Shown here: positions 9,304 to 18,756 of the stretch, piece by piece
Numbering within the stretch: position 1 is the stretch's first letter
Layout of the letters: the number at the start of each line of letters is the position of its first letter
NCBI GenBank assembly: GCA_017456145.1
Contig: JAFTJZ010000026.1
Coordinates: forward strand, 124,001 to 188,000
Length of the DNA: 64,000 nt
From: Clostridia bacterium
GTDB lineage: Bacteria; Bacillota; Clostridia; Oscillospirales; CAG-272
Direction: 5' to 3'
Position numbers and translations under genes: made by a program
The notes under the pieces: generated by a model
What the model was told of the DNA's origin: nothing
What the model saw: only the letters and a program-made list of their open reading frames with translations
Databases searched by the model: none

Positions 9304-9332
9304 ATTTTACCATAAAATGGAAAAATAATCAA
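9304..9332 (-). promoter_or_regulatory. spo0A promoter
   Basis: On the minus strand, TTGATT (9327-9332), a 17-bp spacer and TAAAAT (9304-9309), about 45 bp before the start. No clear sigma-H element or 0A box was recognised by eye. Confidence 0.65.
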
Positions 9333-9467
9333 GATATTACCAAAAATAATATTAAACAAACTTTTCATTCCAAAATTGGTAAAATTATACAAATATAGCG
9401 AATATACCTATGAAACGGCGGTTTTTCGATCGAAATATGCTCTATACCGCGAAATTCAGACAGGAAA

Positions 9468-9595
9468 GGGCTGCCATTGGCGCAGCCCCTGCGCAAAATC
9501 TTTTCACCTGCAAAGCAAGCAAAAATTGCGGTGTTCAACCGCAAAGCAAAAAAGGGAGTGAGTTTCCAATGCCTTATTTGCATTGGACTCACCCC
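9468..9595 (+). repeat. dispersed two-hairpin repeat, copy A
   Basis: Between rluB and spo0A. Hairpin 1 is GGGCTGC..GCAGCCC (9468-9488). The middle carries TTGCGGTGTTCAACCGCAAAGC, a segment shared with copy B. Hairpin 2 is GGGAGTGAGT..CCAATGC with GCATTGG..ACTCACCCC (9554-9595). Read on the minus strand, hairpin 2 is followed by CCCTTTTTTG and probably terminates rluB. The rest of 9333-9467 shows nothing recognisable. Confidence 0.8.
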
Positions 9596-9614
9596 TTAAC
9601 CGGCAATATTATTC

Positions 9615-10439
9615 TTAGTCGCTCTGAGAAGGCTTGGGAACGCGAATTTTGACGCGTGCGGGCGCCTCAACCTCCTTGGCGGGAGGCTTACGAGAGAGAT
9701 TCTTCAAAGCGGCGACTTCCGCGGGCGCCAGACGACGATAACGACCTTCGGGCAGATGCCCAAGGACAAGAGGGCCGAGCGCTACACGGTGCAAAGAGAG
9801 CACACGTAAGCCGACCTGCTCGCACATTTTTCGTATCTGACGATTACGCCCCTCGGTCAACGTCATTTCAAGCTCGGTTTTGTGCTCCCATCCGCGCAGC
9901 AAATTGACCTTGACCGGGCGCAATCGATATCCGTCAATGGTCATGGGGGAGGAGAGCCGTTTCAATTGTGTCGGACTGACCTCACCACCCACGGCGACAT
10001 GATAGACCTTTGGCAGATGATGGCGAGGGTGGGTCAGAAGATTGGCGAGCTCCCCGTCATTGGTCAGAAGTAAGAGCCCGGTGGAAAACATATCCAATCT
10101 GCCCACAGGGTAGACGCGAACGCCAAGGTCGCTTACAAGCTCCGTGACGCAAGGGCGACCGCGGTCATCGTTGGCGGTCGTGACAAAGCCGGCAGGCTTA
10201 TGGAGCATTACGGTGACGTGATCGGCGGGCGGCAGGGGGCGGATGGGCTTGCCCAGATAGGTCACGACATCGGCACTCGGATCGATTTTTTGCCCGATGC
10301 CCGCAGGAACGCCGTTGACCTGCACCTTACCTGCGAGGATTTCACTCTCGGCAGCGCGGCGGGAGAGTATACCGCAATCGGTAAAATATTTTTGTATTCT
10401 GATTTTTTCGGTGTATTCGGATTTCTTTTCAATTTCCAC
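9615..10439 (-). CDS. rluB: rRNA pseudouridine synthase, RsuA/RluB/E/F family
   Basis: 274 aa. It isomerises a specific uridine to pseudouridine in rRNA. An N-terminal S4 RNA-binding domain (about 13-60: IRIQKYFTDCGILSRRAAE) precedes the catalytic domain with YPVGRLDMFSTGLLLLTNDG, where the Asp is the nucleophile, and the later motif LTEGRNRQIRKM. The start is a GTG at 10437-10439 with AAAGGG about 11 nt upstream, a rather long spacing, so an internal start is possible. The last 25 residues are basic and variable. It follows dacF by about 40 bp at the end of the scpA-scpB-gerW-dacF cluster, the common order in Clostridia. The exact target within the family (RluB-like, 23S) is inferred. Confidence 0.9.
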   Translation of the reverse strand: MEIEKKSEYTEKIRIQKYFTDCGILSRRAAESEILAGKVQVNGVPAGIGQKIDPSADVVTYLGKPIRPLPPADHVTVMLHKPAGFVTTANDDRGRPCVTELVSDLGVRVYPVGRLDMFSTGLLLLTNDGELANLLTHPRHHLPKVYHVAVGGEVSPTQLKRLSSPMTIDGYRLRPVKVNLLRGWEHKTELEMTLTEGRNRQIRKMCEQVGLRVLSLHRVALGPLVLGHLPEGRYRRLAPAEVAALKNLSRKPPAKEVEAPARVKIRVPKPSQSD

Positions 10440-10478
10440 GTTTTTTGTATCCCTTTCCGTGCAGTTGTTGCGGTGTTG

Positions 10479-11750
10479 TCAAGCTTTTGATGAGAATAAT
10501 GTTTGAAAAAAAGTGAGGATGCGAGATAATAACGTCGGCGCGGGAAGTGGCTCGACATCATACATGGCGTGCAAGGGGACGGCTGCAATCTCTTCTTTGG
10601 TGCCGTTGTTGTCAGTGTCGCAAAGAAAGATCAGCCTGCCGATCTCGCTTTGCGCCGCAACGGGAGCCAGGAGAAAGCGAGGGAGCTCAACGCGGCACGT
10701 CAGAGCACCGTGGTCGCGCGGTAAAGTCAGTGCTGCATCAAGGCGATTGGTGACCATGACATATCCCTCCTTACCGCCGCTGACGGGGAGCAACGTCTGA
10801 TATTCGCCCATAGAGCAAAGCGTGACGTGTGTATAGCGGGAAAAACCGTAATCCAGCAGCGTTGTATGATCGTTCCAATCATCGGGAGCGTTGAGAGTTA
10901 CCGCGATCAAGGTCAAGCCGTCTCGCTCTGCTGCGCTGACAAGACAACGTCCGCTGCGCTTGGTGTAGCCGGTTTTCACACCGATGGCACCATCATAATA
11001 ACGCAGCATCTTGTTGTGATTGAGAAGAACGCGGGAGCCGACGGGTATTGTGTCCTCATCAACGGTCAAGGAGTCGTCGGTGTCAGCCATATTCGGGTCG
11101 CGCATATCACACAAGGGAATGGTTGCACGGCGGGTGGACATGATCCGCTGCAGAATCGGATGGGTAAGTGCAGCCGCAGCGATCAGACCAAGGTCGTAGG
11201 CCGTTGTGTAATGTGTTGTTGCATCCAGACCGTGTGGATTTTCAAAATGTGTGTCCTTGAGTCCGAGTGCTGCTGCTTTGCGGTTCATCAATACCGTAAA
11301 TTCCTCAACGCTGCCGCTGACCGCGATCGCCAGAGCGACGGCGGCGTCATTGGCCGACTCCAAAAGGAGCCCCATGAGCAGCTGCTCCACCGTCAGCCAT
11401 TCGCCTTCATATAGGTAAATGGAGGAGCCCTCAATCCCCACGGCACGACGGTCAATGCAAACAGAGGTGCTCGGATCGATATTCTCCACCACGACCAGCG
11501 CTGTCATGATCTTTGTCGTGCTTGCCATCGGCAAGCGTGTACGGGCGTTGTGCTCATAAAGGACAGCGCCGCTGTCAGCGTCAAGCAGCAGGGCAGCCTG
11601 TGCAGACAAAGAAAACGGGGCAGATGCCGACGTCAGTGCAGAAACGGGCAGGGGAGTGAGAATGCCGAGGGTCAAAATGACCATAGCAACAAGAACGGCA
11701 AGCATTTGCCGCGTACGGAGTTTCAAAGAGCGGGTGTGTTTTGGCAGCAT
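10479..11750 (-). CDS. dacF: D-alanyl-D-alanine carboxypeptidase (DacF-like PBP)
   Basis: 423 aa, a secreted low-molecular-weight penicillin-binding protein that trims the terminal D-Ala of peptidoglycan stem peptides. There is a basic N-terminus and a hydrophobic signal segment (about 15-38). The active-site triad is complete: STTK (Ser77-Lys80), SAN (132-134) and KTG (259-261). The C-terminal beta-rich domain ends with a hydrophobic or amphipathic stretch (about 400-423, ILTFFQTLF) that could anchor it to the membrane. In Bacillus DacF works on the forespore side to set cortex cross-linking. Its place next to gerW and scpAB supports a sporulation-linked role here. Confidence 0.93.
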   Translation of the reverse strand: MLPKHTRSLKLRTRQMLAVLVAMVILTLGILTPLPVSALTSASAPFSLSAQAALLLDADSGAVLYEHNARTRLPMASTTKIMTALVVVENIDPSTSVCIDRRAVGIEGSSIYLYEGEWLTVEQLLMGLLLESANDAAVALAIAVSGSVEEFTVLMNRKAAALGLKDTHFENPHGLDATTHYTTAYDLGLIAAAALTHPILQRIMSTRRATIPLCDMRDPNMADTDDSLTVDEDTIPVGSRVLLNHNKMLRYYDGAIGVKTGYTKRSGRCLVSAAERDGLTLIAVTLNAPDDWNDHTTLLDYGFSRYTHVTLCSMGEYQTLLPVSGGKEGYVMVTNRLDAALTLPRDHGALTCRVELPRFLLAPVAAQSEIGRLIFLCDTDNNGTKEEIAAVPLHAMYDVEPLPAPTLLSRILTFFQTLFSSKA

Positions 11751-11835
11751 ATGAGTTCCATCCTGTTTGATTTAACCGCGTGGGCTTATCAAAGTATATG
11801 GACGGAACATCGGATATATTACCCTTGGGAAAATA

Positions 11836-12279
11836 TTATGCCTCGGAAGACGGCTGCTCGGAGGAATCCTCAGCGGGCGTTTCCTTCTTTTTGAAAATGG
11901 CTTTGATTTTTTCGATCAGCTCGGGCGCGCGCTCGACCGCAGATGCGATTTGCTCAACGGGATCGGGTGCGGGTGCTCCCTGAGCCATGTTGACTACGCT
12001 GACGTTCCCCTCCTTGTCAACGACGAGGAAACAGACGGGGGAGATGGTCATTCCCGTGCCGCCGCCACCGCCAAAGCTCTGCTTTTGGGGGGAGTTCTTT
12101 CCGAAATACTCCAAGCCACCCGTGGTATAGCCCATAGAGATCTTGGAGATGGGGATGATGGTCGTGCCGACATCGGTCGTGATCGGTTTGCCGACGATGG
12201 TGTCGGAGTCAACCAGTGTACGCAGACTTTCCAGAGAAGTCGCGATCATATCTTCCAGCTTGTTATCGGTGTTTGCCAT
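11836..12279 (-). CDS. gerW: sporulation protein GerW (YtfJ)
   Basis: About 147 aa from the ATG at 12279, which follows AAAGGAATTCAAACC; an in-frame ATG six codons upstream lacks such a site. The family core is clear: MIATSLESLRTLVDSDTI, then TTIIPISKISMGYTTGGLE, a glycine run (FGGGGGTGM) and TISPVCFLVV. In B. subtilis GerW is made in the forespore and is needed for germination with some nutrients. The C-terminus here is an acidic, serine- and glutamate-rich tail. It lies directly downstream of the DUF2953 gene, the same pairing as ytfI-ytfJ. Confidence 0.94.
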   Translation of the reverse strand: MANTDNKLEDMIATSLESLRTLVDSDTIVGKPITTDVGTTIIPISKISMGYTTGGLEYFGKNSPQKQSFGGGGGTGMTISPVCFLVVDKEGNVSVVNMAQGAPAPDPVEQIASAVERAPELIEKIKAIFKKKETPAEDSSEQPSSEA

Positions 12280-12322
12280 GGTTTGAATTCCTTTCATGCT
12301 TTTATATGGATATATATTTCAT

Positions 12323-13066
12323 TCAAGTTGTTTGTGAGGGCGGCAGGCCGGGGGTGTTGGGGAGGCGATGCGCCGCGCCTTGGACGTGACGACTTTGCTT
12401 GTGACTGATGATATGGATCAGCGCCCGAAGTCCCAAGGAAAGGGCGTGCACAACACGCATCTGCAGGCGAATGTCAAGCTCAATATGAAAGGTATTATTG
12501 ACGAAATCGGGTTGAACAGACATTTGCTCAGGGTGGTGCAGATGAAGATTTGCGGAGTGATGCAGGGCCTCAAGCAGCAGCTCTGCTGCAGGACAGATTA
12601 CGCCATAAAGCAGTGCGGTTTTGGCGGCATCATCGGTGCCGATGCGAATGGCGAGCCGATGTACGTGAATGTGCGTGGAGCGGAAAAGTCGCTCATGCAA
12701 GGCATCGATCAAAGAAGTGATCAGCGATAGTGTGTCAGTCAGCTTGGCGACCTTCTGCTTGAGCGTCAAAGTAGGCTTTTTTACGGGGGCCTGTGGCTTT
12801 TTCGCTGTCCTTTTGGCGACTTTTTTTCTCTGACGAGCAAGCATCCTCGCTTTTTTCTTTTCTTTTTTTGCCATGGCGCGCGGGGTATAATCCCGAACAC
12901 GAAACGGTTTTTCCTTTGGAGGTTGAGTATAGACGGGGATAACGGATGCATATGCGCGGACTTGCAGCGCTCCATCCTCCCGAACGCGCAAGCGAACCTT
13001 AATCGGAACGAGCAGCAGCAATATCATCAGGGCGATCAACCCAAGCAGGATGTATAAAAATATCAT
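12323..13066 (-). CDS. DUF2953 membrane protein (YtfI-like)
   Basis: 247 aa. There is one N-terminal membrane helix (about 3-22), then a short beta segment (IKVRLRVREDGALQVRAYASVIPVYT), then a very basic linker (about 65-100, rich in Lys and Arg) and the DUF2953 core with THIHVHRLAIRIGTDDAAKTALLYGVIC. The family is restricted to sporulating Firmicutes and lies next to gerW, as here (43 bp). Its molecular role is not established; it is probably an inner-membrane partner in spore formation. The C-terminal 30 residues are low-complexity. Confidence 0.85.
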   Translation of the reverse strand: MIFLYILLGLIALMILLLLVPIKVRLRVREDGALQVRAYASVIPVYTQPPKEKPFRVRDYTPRAMAKKEKKKARMLARQRKKVAKRTAKKPQAPVKKPTLTLKQKVAKLTDTLSLITSLIDALHERLFRSTHIHVHRLAIRIGTDDAAKTALLYGVICPAAELLLEALHHSANLHLHHPEQMSVQPDFVNNTFHIELDIRLQMRVVHALSLGLRALIHIISHKQSRHVQGAAHRLPNTPGLPPSQTT

Positions 13067-13119
13067 GCGAGGCTCCTTTCGTTCCTTTTTTCTTTATCAT
13101 AGACCGCATGAGATGACTT

Positions 13120-13833
13120 TTATGCAGTGGGGGCTTGCTGTTCTTCGGTGGGGGGATCGTTCTCCCGGTCCTCCTGTCGTTGCTCTTCGTTCTCCGCGGC
13201 CTTCTCGCTTTGCTGACTTTCCATCTGAGCGGCAACGGCAAGAGCCTCGGTGGCGGGCAGTTCCTCCAGAGAGGAAATCCCGAAAACGCGAAGAAATTTA
13301 TCGGTGGTGCCGTAGAGCATGGGACGACCAACGACCTCAAGACGCCCGACTGCGCGGATCAATTCTTTATCAAGAAGAGAATTGACGGCGTAGGAGCTGT
13401 CAACGCCGCGTACCGTGTCAATAAAGGTGCGGGTTACGGGCTGGTTGTACGCAATGACGGCAAGTACCTCCATGGAGGCTGCGGAGAGATTTCCTCCGCG
13501 GCGCACACCCAGCACCTCGCGGATATAGGGGGCAAATTCCTCACGGGTACAGATCTGACAGGTGTCGGGGAAAAGCAGCATCTGCACACCGCGATGTGCA
13601 TCGGCGCTGTTAAAGACGGGGGCCATATGCTCCGCCAACGTGCGTACGTCGGTAGCGGGAAGTCCCAATACCTCGCCGATCTTTTTGTAGGGGACGGGAT
13701 AACCCGCAGCAAAGAGGATCGCCTCCAGTGCTGCTTCCATATCTGCGATACTCTGCAGCGCGTTTTCAGGGGTGACAGCATGGTCTGCAGGCCGTTCTTC
13801 GATATGTTCGGTATCAAGAATTTCTTGGGTCAT
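13120..13833 (-). CDS. scpB: segregation and condensation protein B
   Basis: 237 aa. ScpB is the winged-helix dimer that binds kleisin ScpA in the SMC condensin complex. The core (about 30-190) holds MEAALEAILFAAGYPV, the first winged helix, and MEVLAVIAYNQPVTR plus GRPMLYGTTDKFLRVFGI, which are the family hallmarks. The first 28 residues and the last 45 are acidic and glutamine-rich. Its ATG overlaps the scpA stop by 4 bp, so translation is probably coupled. The smc gene itself is in the rightward block at 29.7 kb. Confidence 0.94.
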   Translation of the reverse strand: MTQEILDTEHIEERPADHAVTPENALQSIADMEAALEAILFAAGYPVPYKKIGEVLGLPATDVRTLAEHMAPVFNSADAHRGVQMLLFPDTCQICTREEFAPYIREVLGVRRGGNLSAASMEVLAVIAYNQPVTRTFIDTVRGVDSSYAVNSLLDKELIRAVGRLEVVGRPMLYGTTDKFLRVFGISSLEELPATEALAVAAQMESQQSEKAAENEEQRQEDRENDPPTEEQQAPTA

Positions 13834-14630
13834 GACGCAACGGTCTCACTTTCGGGGTTGATATTTTCGTTGGGACGCTCGGGCGGGGGCGGGTTGTCGT
13901 TGAGCATAAAGCGAGTACCGATGCGGTGCAAAGCGGTGTCGTCCTCGGGTTCGTCCATGATAAGGATCTGGCGCATTTTGATCAATTCAAGTACGCCGAG
14001 AAAAATAGCAATCATATCGGGGAGAGAAACGGCATCGGAGAGAAGTGTTTCAAGTGAGCTTTGTTTTTCGGTATTCAGATGCTTGAGAATCCCGACGATT
14101 TTGAGCTCAACGGGGACGATGGGCTTACTGATCATAGGGGTAAAGGTAGCTCGCTTTTCATGCGCAATGCTTTCCTGATACGCGTTCAGACGGCGAATGG
14201 CGGCACACAGTGAGGTAATCTGTTGATCGGCTACGTACGTGCGGTCGATGGTGATCTCGTCGGTCTCCTTGACCATGCGCGCAGAGTGAACCGCATACAG
14301 CTTTGCCATTTTTGCAGCACCTTCCTTTGCGGCCTGATAACGCAGCAGCGCGTCGGTCAGCTCCATGCGGGGGTCTTTTTCTTCTTTTTCCTCCCGCGGG
14401 AGCATCATTTTGCTTTTAATATACATCAACTCGCTTGCCATGAGCAGAAAGTCGGAGGCAAGCTCCATATCCATCTGCTCCATCTCGGCGATGGCGGCAA
14501 GATATTGGTCGCAAAGCAAGGCGATGGGGAGGTCGGTGATGTTGATTTTGTTTTTTTGAATAAGTGTCAGCAGCAGATCAAGTGGTCCCTTGAAATCAAA
14601 CTGCTCCAATTGAAACGTAACTTCCTCCAT
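13830..14630 (-). CDS. scpA: segregation and condensation protein A (kleisin)
   Basis: 266 aa. ScpA bridges the heads of an SMC dimer and, with ScpB, forms bacterial condensin. The N-terminal helical domain has FQLEQFDFKGPLDLLLTLIQKNKINITDLPI and the region MASELMYIKSKMMLPREE, both diagnostic. The C-terminal winged helix (about 170-230: VEILKHL-type region, then VLELIKMRQI) binds the SMC cap. It is followed by scpB with a 4-bp overlap and preceded by the M50 protease gene (gap 18 bp). Confidence 0.95.
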   Translation of the reverse strand: MEEVTFQLEQFDFKGPLDLLLTLIQKNKINITDLPIALLCDQYLAAIAEMEQMDMELASDFLLMASELMYIKSKMMLPREEKEEKDPRMELTDALLRYQAAKEGAAKMAKLYAVHSARMVKETDEITIDRTYVADQQITSLCAAIRRLNAYQESIAHEKRATFTPMISKPIVPVELKIVGILKHLNTEKQSSLETLLSDAVSLPDMIAIFLGVLELIKMRQILIMDEPEDDTALHRIGTRFMLNDNPPPPERPNENINPESETVAS

Positions 14631-14648
14631 GGGAGATGGGATGCTCCT

Positions 14649-15419
14649 TTATAACAGAGAATTGATGTGATTGAGAATAAGGTGGAGAAAATAGAAGGGT
14701 TCGCTCGAATAATCCATTCCCGTCAGATAGAAAAGTCCGGAAGAAATACCGTTTGTGATAAATTGCAGCGGTGCATCCAAGAAACCCGTCATCAAGAGGA
14801 TAAACATTCCGATCATGATGATTCGTTCGTATTTCATAATGCCGAAATACCATTTGTTAGGCAGAAATACGTAGAAAACACGAGAGCCGTCCCATGGCGG
14901 GATCGGGAGCATATTGAACACCGCATAGCTGATATTGATGATCACGCTTAAGTAGGACATATATACAAGAATGGACAAGATGGTCCCGATTGCGGAGATG
15001 CGGTATGCACTTCCCGTGAGAATTCCGGTATAGATCAGATACAGATCGTCCACCATCGTTTGTTGGCACAAAAGCAGGAGCAGACGAAGAATGATGGCGC
15101 TGACGATTGCCAAAAGGACGTTGGAAAGAGGTCCTGCCAAAGCAGAGAGCGCCATATCACGTCGTGGCTTTTTGAAATTTCGGGAGTTGATCGGTACGGG
15201 ATTGGCAAAGCCGACGTGGAAAAACAGCATCATTAAAAATCCGAGGGGATGCAGATGCTTGATCGGGTTGAGCGTCAGACGGCCGAGATTGCGTGCCGTG
15301 GGATCGCCCAATTTCAGAGCAACGTACCCGTGGCACATCTCGTGAAACGAAAGTGCGAGCAGAATGACGGGCAAGCTGATGACGTAGGAAGGAAGTTGCG
15401 AAATGAAATTTTCAAACAT
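14649..15419 (-). CDS. site-2 protease family (M50) membrane metalloprotease
   Basis: 256 aa with five to six membrane helices. The zinc-binding HEMCH (HExxH; about residue 26) lies in the first or second helix, followed by GDPTARNLGRLTLNPIKHL, and a later NMLPIPPWDGSR supplies the third ligand Asp. This is the short YwhC-like group of S2P proteases, which lack a PDZ domain. In sporulating bacteria relatives process SpoIVFB-type substrates, but this subgroup has no firmly assigned substrate. It precedes scpA directly, a conserved clostridial neighbourhood. Confidence 0.9.
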   Translation of the reverse strand: MFENFISQLPSYVISLPVILLALSFHEMCHGYVALKLGDPTARNLGRLTLNPIKHLHPLGFLMMLFFHVGFANPVPINSRNFKKPRRDMALSALAGPLSNVLLAIVSAIILRLLLLLCQQTMVDDLYLIYTGILTGSAYRISAIGTILSILVYMSYLSVIINISYAVFNMLPIPPWDGSRVFYVFLPNKWYFGIMKYERIIMIGMFILLMTGFLDAPLQFITNGISSGLFYLTGMDYSSEPFYFLHLILNHINSLL

Positions 15420-15479
15420 AAGAAAAACCTTTCAAAAAGATACTGAAAAAGATACTGTATGAAGAAAAAATCATAAGGT

Positions 15480-16088
15480 TCAAAGGCGTACGCCGGAGAA
15501 ATCGGAGATGCATCTCCAAAGCTCCTGCTTTCCCTCACCCTTGAGGGTCGAGGTAAAGATGATGGGGGTATCGGCAGGAATATCGGGATGCTCGGAGAGC
15601 TGCGATTGGCAGGCGCGTCGCTCGGTGGCGTTGAGCTTGTCTGCCTTGGTGGCAACGATGACGCAGGGGAGGCCCGTTGCGGTGATATAACGGAGCATCA
15701 TGCGGTCATCCTCCGTGGGCCCGATACGACTGTCGATCAGCTGTACTACCAGCGCAAGGCGGTCAAGGCACGGATTTTTTGTAAAATATCCATCGGTCAG
15801 CGCGCTCCACTGTGCCTTGTCCTGCGGTGCACGCTTGGCAAAGCCGTACCCGGGCAGGTCGACAAGAAACAGCTTTTTGTCAATATTATAAAAATTGATG
15901 GTGATGGTCTTTCCGGGAGCGGAACTGACGCGAGCCAGTGATTTTCGATTCAAAAGCAGATTGATCAGCGAGCTTTTTCCGACGTTGGAGCGTCCCGAAA
16001 AAGCAATCTGAGGAATGGGATCCCCGGGGAACTGGCGGATCTGTCCTGCACTGATCTGCAGGTTGGTGTTTTGTAAATTCAATGCCAT
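15480..16088 (-). CDS. engB: ribosome biogenesis GTPase EngB/YsxC
   Basis: About 202 aa from the ATG at 16088 (AAAGGAATCCGCT before it). The frame opens 48 nt earlier inside lon, but that start has no ribosome binding site. It is an essential TrmE-Era-type GTPase needed for late 50S assembly. Motifs: G1 GRSNVGKSS, G3 DLPGYG, and G4 ATKAD in VIVATKADKLN; the G2 threonine lies in a stretch GKTITINFYN. It follows lon by 22 bp, the lon-engB pairing widespread in Firmicutes. Confidence 0.95.
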   Translation of the reverse strand: MALNLQNTNLQISAGQIRQFPGDPIPQIAFSGRSNVGKSSLINLLLNRKSLARVSSAPGKTITINFYNIDKKLFLVDLPGYGFAKRAPQDKAQWSALTDGYFTKNPCLDRLALVVQLIDSRIGPTEDDRMMLRYITATGLPCVIVATKADKLNATERRACQSQLSEHPDIPADTPIIFTSTLKGEGKQELWRCISDFSGVRL

Positions 16089-16110
16089 AGCGGATTCCTT
16101 TTGATTTTGA

Positions 16111-18567
16111 TTAAAGCAGGGCGTTTTTGAGGACATCGGCTGCGTGTGTGCAGGGGATAAAGGTCAGATTTGCTCTTGCAACCGTGTCGATGTCCTCAAG
16201 ATCGCGCTCATTTTCAGCAGGGATAAGTACGGTATGGACGCCTGCGCTGTAGGCAGCCATGGTCTTTTCGCGCAAGCCGCCGATAGGCAGCACACGACCT
16301 CGCAGCGTGATCTCACCGGTCATAGCGACATCCCGACGCACGGGGCGACCCGTCAGCGCACTGACAAGAGCGGTCAGCATGGTCACGCCCGCACTGGGAC
16401 CGTCCTTGGGAACGGCACCCTCGGGGACGTGAATATGAATATCCTTCTTTTGATAAAAATCGCTGGCGATTCCATATTCGTCGGCAATGGAGCGGGTGTA
16501 GGTGATGGCAGCGCGAGCAGATTCCTTCATGACGTCGCCAAGTGAGCCCGTCAGCTCCAGCTTGCCCGTGCCGTCAAGCACGGCGGCCTCGATGCGCAGC
16601 ATATCGCCGCCAAGCTCGGTATAAGCCAGACCGTTGACCGTTCCGATGGGATCGGTCTGATCAATGTGGTCGGGTAACAGCTTGCGACTGCCGAGATAGC
16701 CCTTGATATCGTCCAGCTTGACAGATACGCTTTTACAATTTTCGTCCACCATCCGACGCGCAGCCTTGCGAATGAGAGAGGCCAGCGTTCTTTCCAGATT
16801 GCGGACACCCGCCTCACGGGTGTAGTAATCGATCAGTTCGACGATTGCCTCATCGGTGATGCGGAACTTGGTCTTGTTCAGTCCGTGGCGGCGTAGCTGC
16901 TTTGGCAGAAGGTGATTCTTTGCGATGTTAAGTTTTTCGGTCTTGGTATAGGATTTGATTTCGATGATTTCCATACGGTCAATCAAAGGGCGGGGAACCG
17001 TGTCCAGTGTGTTAGCAGTTGCAATGAAAAGACAATCCGAAAGATCATAAGGGAGCTCGATATAATGGTCGCGGAAGGCGCGGTTTTGTTCACCGTCCAG
17101 CACCTCAAGAAGTGCTGCCGCGGGGTCGCCCTGAATACTCTGGGTCATCTTGTCGATCTCATCGAGCAGGATCAAGGGATTGGATTTTCCAGCCTGCGTC
17201 AGTGCAGTCATGATACGACCGGGCATGGACCCGAGGTACGTACGGCGATGCCCGCGGATATCCGATTCGTCACGGATGCCGCCAAGAGATACGCGCACGT
17301 ACTCGCGTTTCATGGCGCGAGCGACCGATGCTGCGATCGAGGTTTTACCGACACCGGGAGCACCAACCAGGCAAATGACCTGATTTTTCAGCTCCGGATG
17401 CAGTTGCTTGACAGCAAGATATTCCAGGATACGTTCCTTGACCTTCTCCAGCCCGTAGTGGTCTTCATCAAGAATTTTTTTGGCAGCGGCAACGTTGAGG
17501 CGCTCCTTGGTATACTTTCCCCATGGAAGAGCAAGCACAGTGTCAAGGTAGGTGGTAATAATCCCCGCCTCCTGTGAGCCGAAGGGCGTACGAGCCAGAC
17601 GGTCGTTTTCACGCAGCAGCTTTTCACGTACCTCTTTGGGCAGTGGTGCAGAGAGGATCAGATCCTCATAGCGCTCGGTCTCGGCAGCAGCGCCGTCACC
17701 AAGCTCATCGTGGATGACGCGCAGCTGCTCGCGGAGATAATATTCCTTCTGATTTCGCTGCATATTCTCACGCACCTTTTTGTGAATGCCCGCCTCACAT
17801 TGCAGCACCTCCTCCATGGTTGCCATCAACGAGAGCAACGTCTCTATACGGCGGAAGGGGTCAAATTCGCAAAGGATTTCCAGCTTGTCCTCACAACGGA
17901 AAAGCACATTTGCCGCGATAAAATCGGCGAGCTGCGCGGGATTGTGAATGTTAGCTGCGGCAGCGGCGATCTCAGTCGTCTTGCCGGGCATCAGGCGCAA
18001 AAGGCGCTTGAGAGCCACGTTCAAGGTATGCAGGTAGGAAAGGGAGCGCACATCCTCGGTGTCGCGGAGCATGACGGCCTTTGCCATGACATCCGCGGTC
18101 AGATATTCCTTGTTGGCATACAGCTTGAGAACTGTAGCACGTGCGGTACCCTCTATGCTGATACGGACATGATCCTCTACGCGGACGATCTGCTTGATAA
18201 AGGCAATGGTCCCGACGGGTGCATAAAACTGCAGATCGGTATTGAGCTGTGCAGCCGGTGCGCCTTGCGCGGAAACATCCTCATCCTGCAGAGTTTCTTC
18301 AATCTCATCTTGATATGCCGCCATCAGCTCCGAGAGGAGCTCGGTCGCCTGCTGGTGAGCCATCATGGGCATTGCCACATCCTCGATAGGAGGATTTTCG
18401 GTCAAAAGCAGAATAGGCGATTTGGCGGCGGACGCTGCGTTTGCCGCGATAATATCCTCTTTGTCGGTCAGCTCGAAATTATGCAGCGCCGACGGAAAAG
18501 CGACAAGTCCCCGCAGCGGCAAAACGGGGAGAGTCAGTTTATCGACTTTTTCGATGTATTGTGCCAT
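16111..18567 (-). CDS. lon: ATP-dependent protease Lon
   Basis: About 818 aa from the ATG at 18567 with AAAGGAATCAACC; longer in-frame starts reach into the untranslated leader. Lon is a cytoplasmic hexameric AAA+ serine protease that degrades misfolded and regulatory proteins. It has the N-terminal substrate domain (from [13 protein letters not shown] to about 220), a coiled helical part (about 250-320), the AAA+ module with Walker A GAPGVGKT (402-409) and Walker B ILLDEIDK, and the S16 domain with the Ser725-Lys768 dyad in DGPSAGVTM and GGLREK. It heads the leftward lon-engB cluster and has a TATAAT promoter 90 bp upstream. Confidence 0.97.
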   Translation of the reverse strand: MAQYIEKVDKLTLPVLPLRGLVAFPSALHNFELTDKEDIIAANAASAAKSPILLLTENPPIEDVAMPMMAHQQATELLSELMAAYQDEIEETLQDEDVSAQGAPAAQLNTDLQFYAPVGTIAFIKQIVRVEDHVRISIEGTARATVLKLYANKEYLTADVMAKAVMLRDTEDVRSLSYLHTLNVALKRLLRLMPGKTTEIAAAAANIHNPAQLADFIAANVLFRCEDKLEILCEFDPFRRIETLLSLMATMEEVLQCEAGIHKKVRENMQRNQKEYYLREQLRVIHDELGDGAAAETERYEDLILSAPLPKEVREKLLRENDRLARTPFGSQEAGIITTYLDTVLALPWGKYTKERLNVAAAKKILDEDHYGLEKVKERILEYLAVKQLHPELKNQVICLVGAPGVGKTSIAASVARAMKREYVRVSLGGIRDESDIRGHRRTYLGSMPGRIMTALTQAGKSNPLILLDEIDKMTQSIQGDPAAALLEVLDGEQNRAFRDHYIELPYDLSDCLFIATANTLDTVPRPLIDRMEIIEIKSYTKTEKLNIAKNHLLPKQLRRHGLNKTKFRITDEAIVELIDYYTREAGVRNLERTLASLIRKAARRMVDENCKSVSVKLDDIKGYLGSRKLLPDHIDQTDPIGTVNGLAYTELGGDMLRIEAAVLDGTGKLELTGSLGDVMKESARAAITYTRSIADEYGIASDFYQKKDIHIHVPEGAVPKDGPSAGVTMLTALVSALTGRPVRRDVAMTGEITLRGRVLPIGGLREKTMAAYSAGVHTVLIPAENERDLEDIDTVARANLTFIPCTHAADVLKNALL

Positions 18568-18657
18568 GGTTGATTCCTTTATTCCTATCTCCCGAGAGAG
18601 GGAGAATCCTTTCATTATGAAAAAATGCTCCGCTGAGCGGATATTCGGTTTCTCTAC

Positions 18658-18686
18658 ATTATAGCATACTTTTTGAAAATAATCCA
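18658..18686 (-). promoter_or_regulatory. probable lon promoter
   Basis: On the minus strand, TATAAT (18658-18663) with a weak -35 TGGATT (18681-18686) at 17 bp. No CIRCE or CtsR box was recognised. Confidence 0.55.
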
Positions 18687-18756
18687 TAGGTATTTCAAAA
18701 TTTTTCAATGTTTTTACAATTTGTATACAATTTATGCGAAAACTCGAAGAAAAAAT

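Noticed and set aside
9468-9595. CRISPR-like array suggested by repeated hairpins
   Set aside because: The repeats occur once per locus, are dispersed in the window and have no regularly spaced spacers; no cas gene is present.
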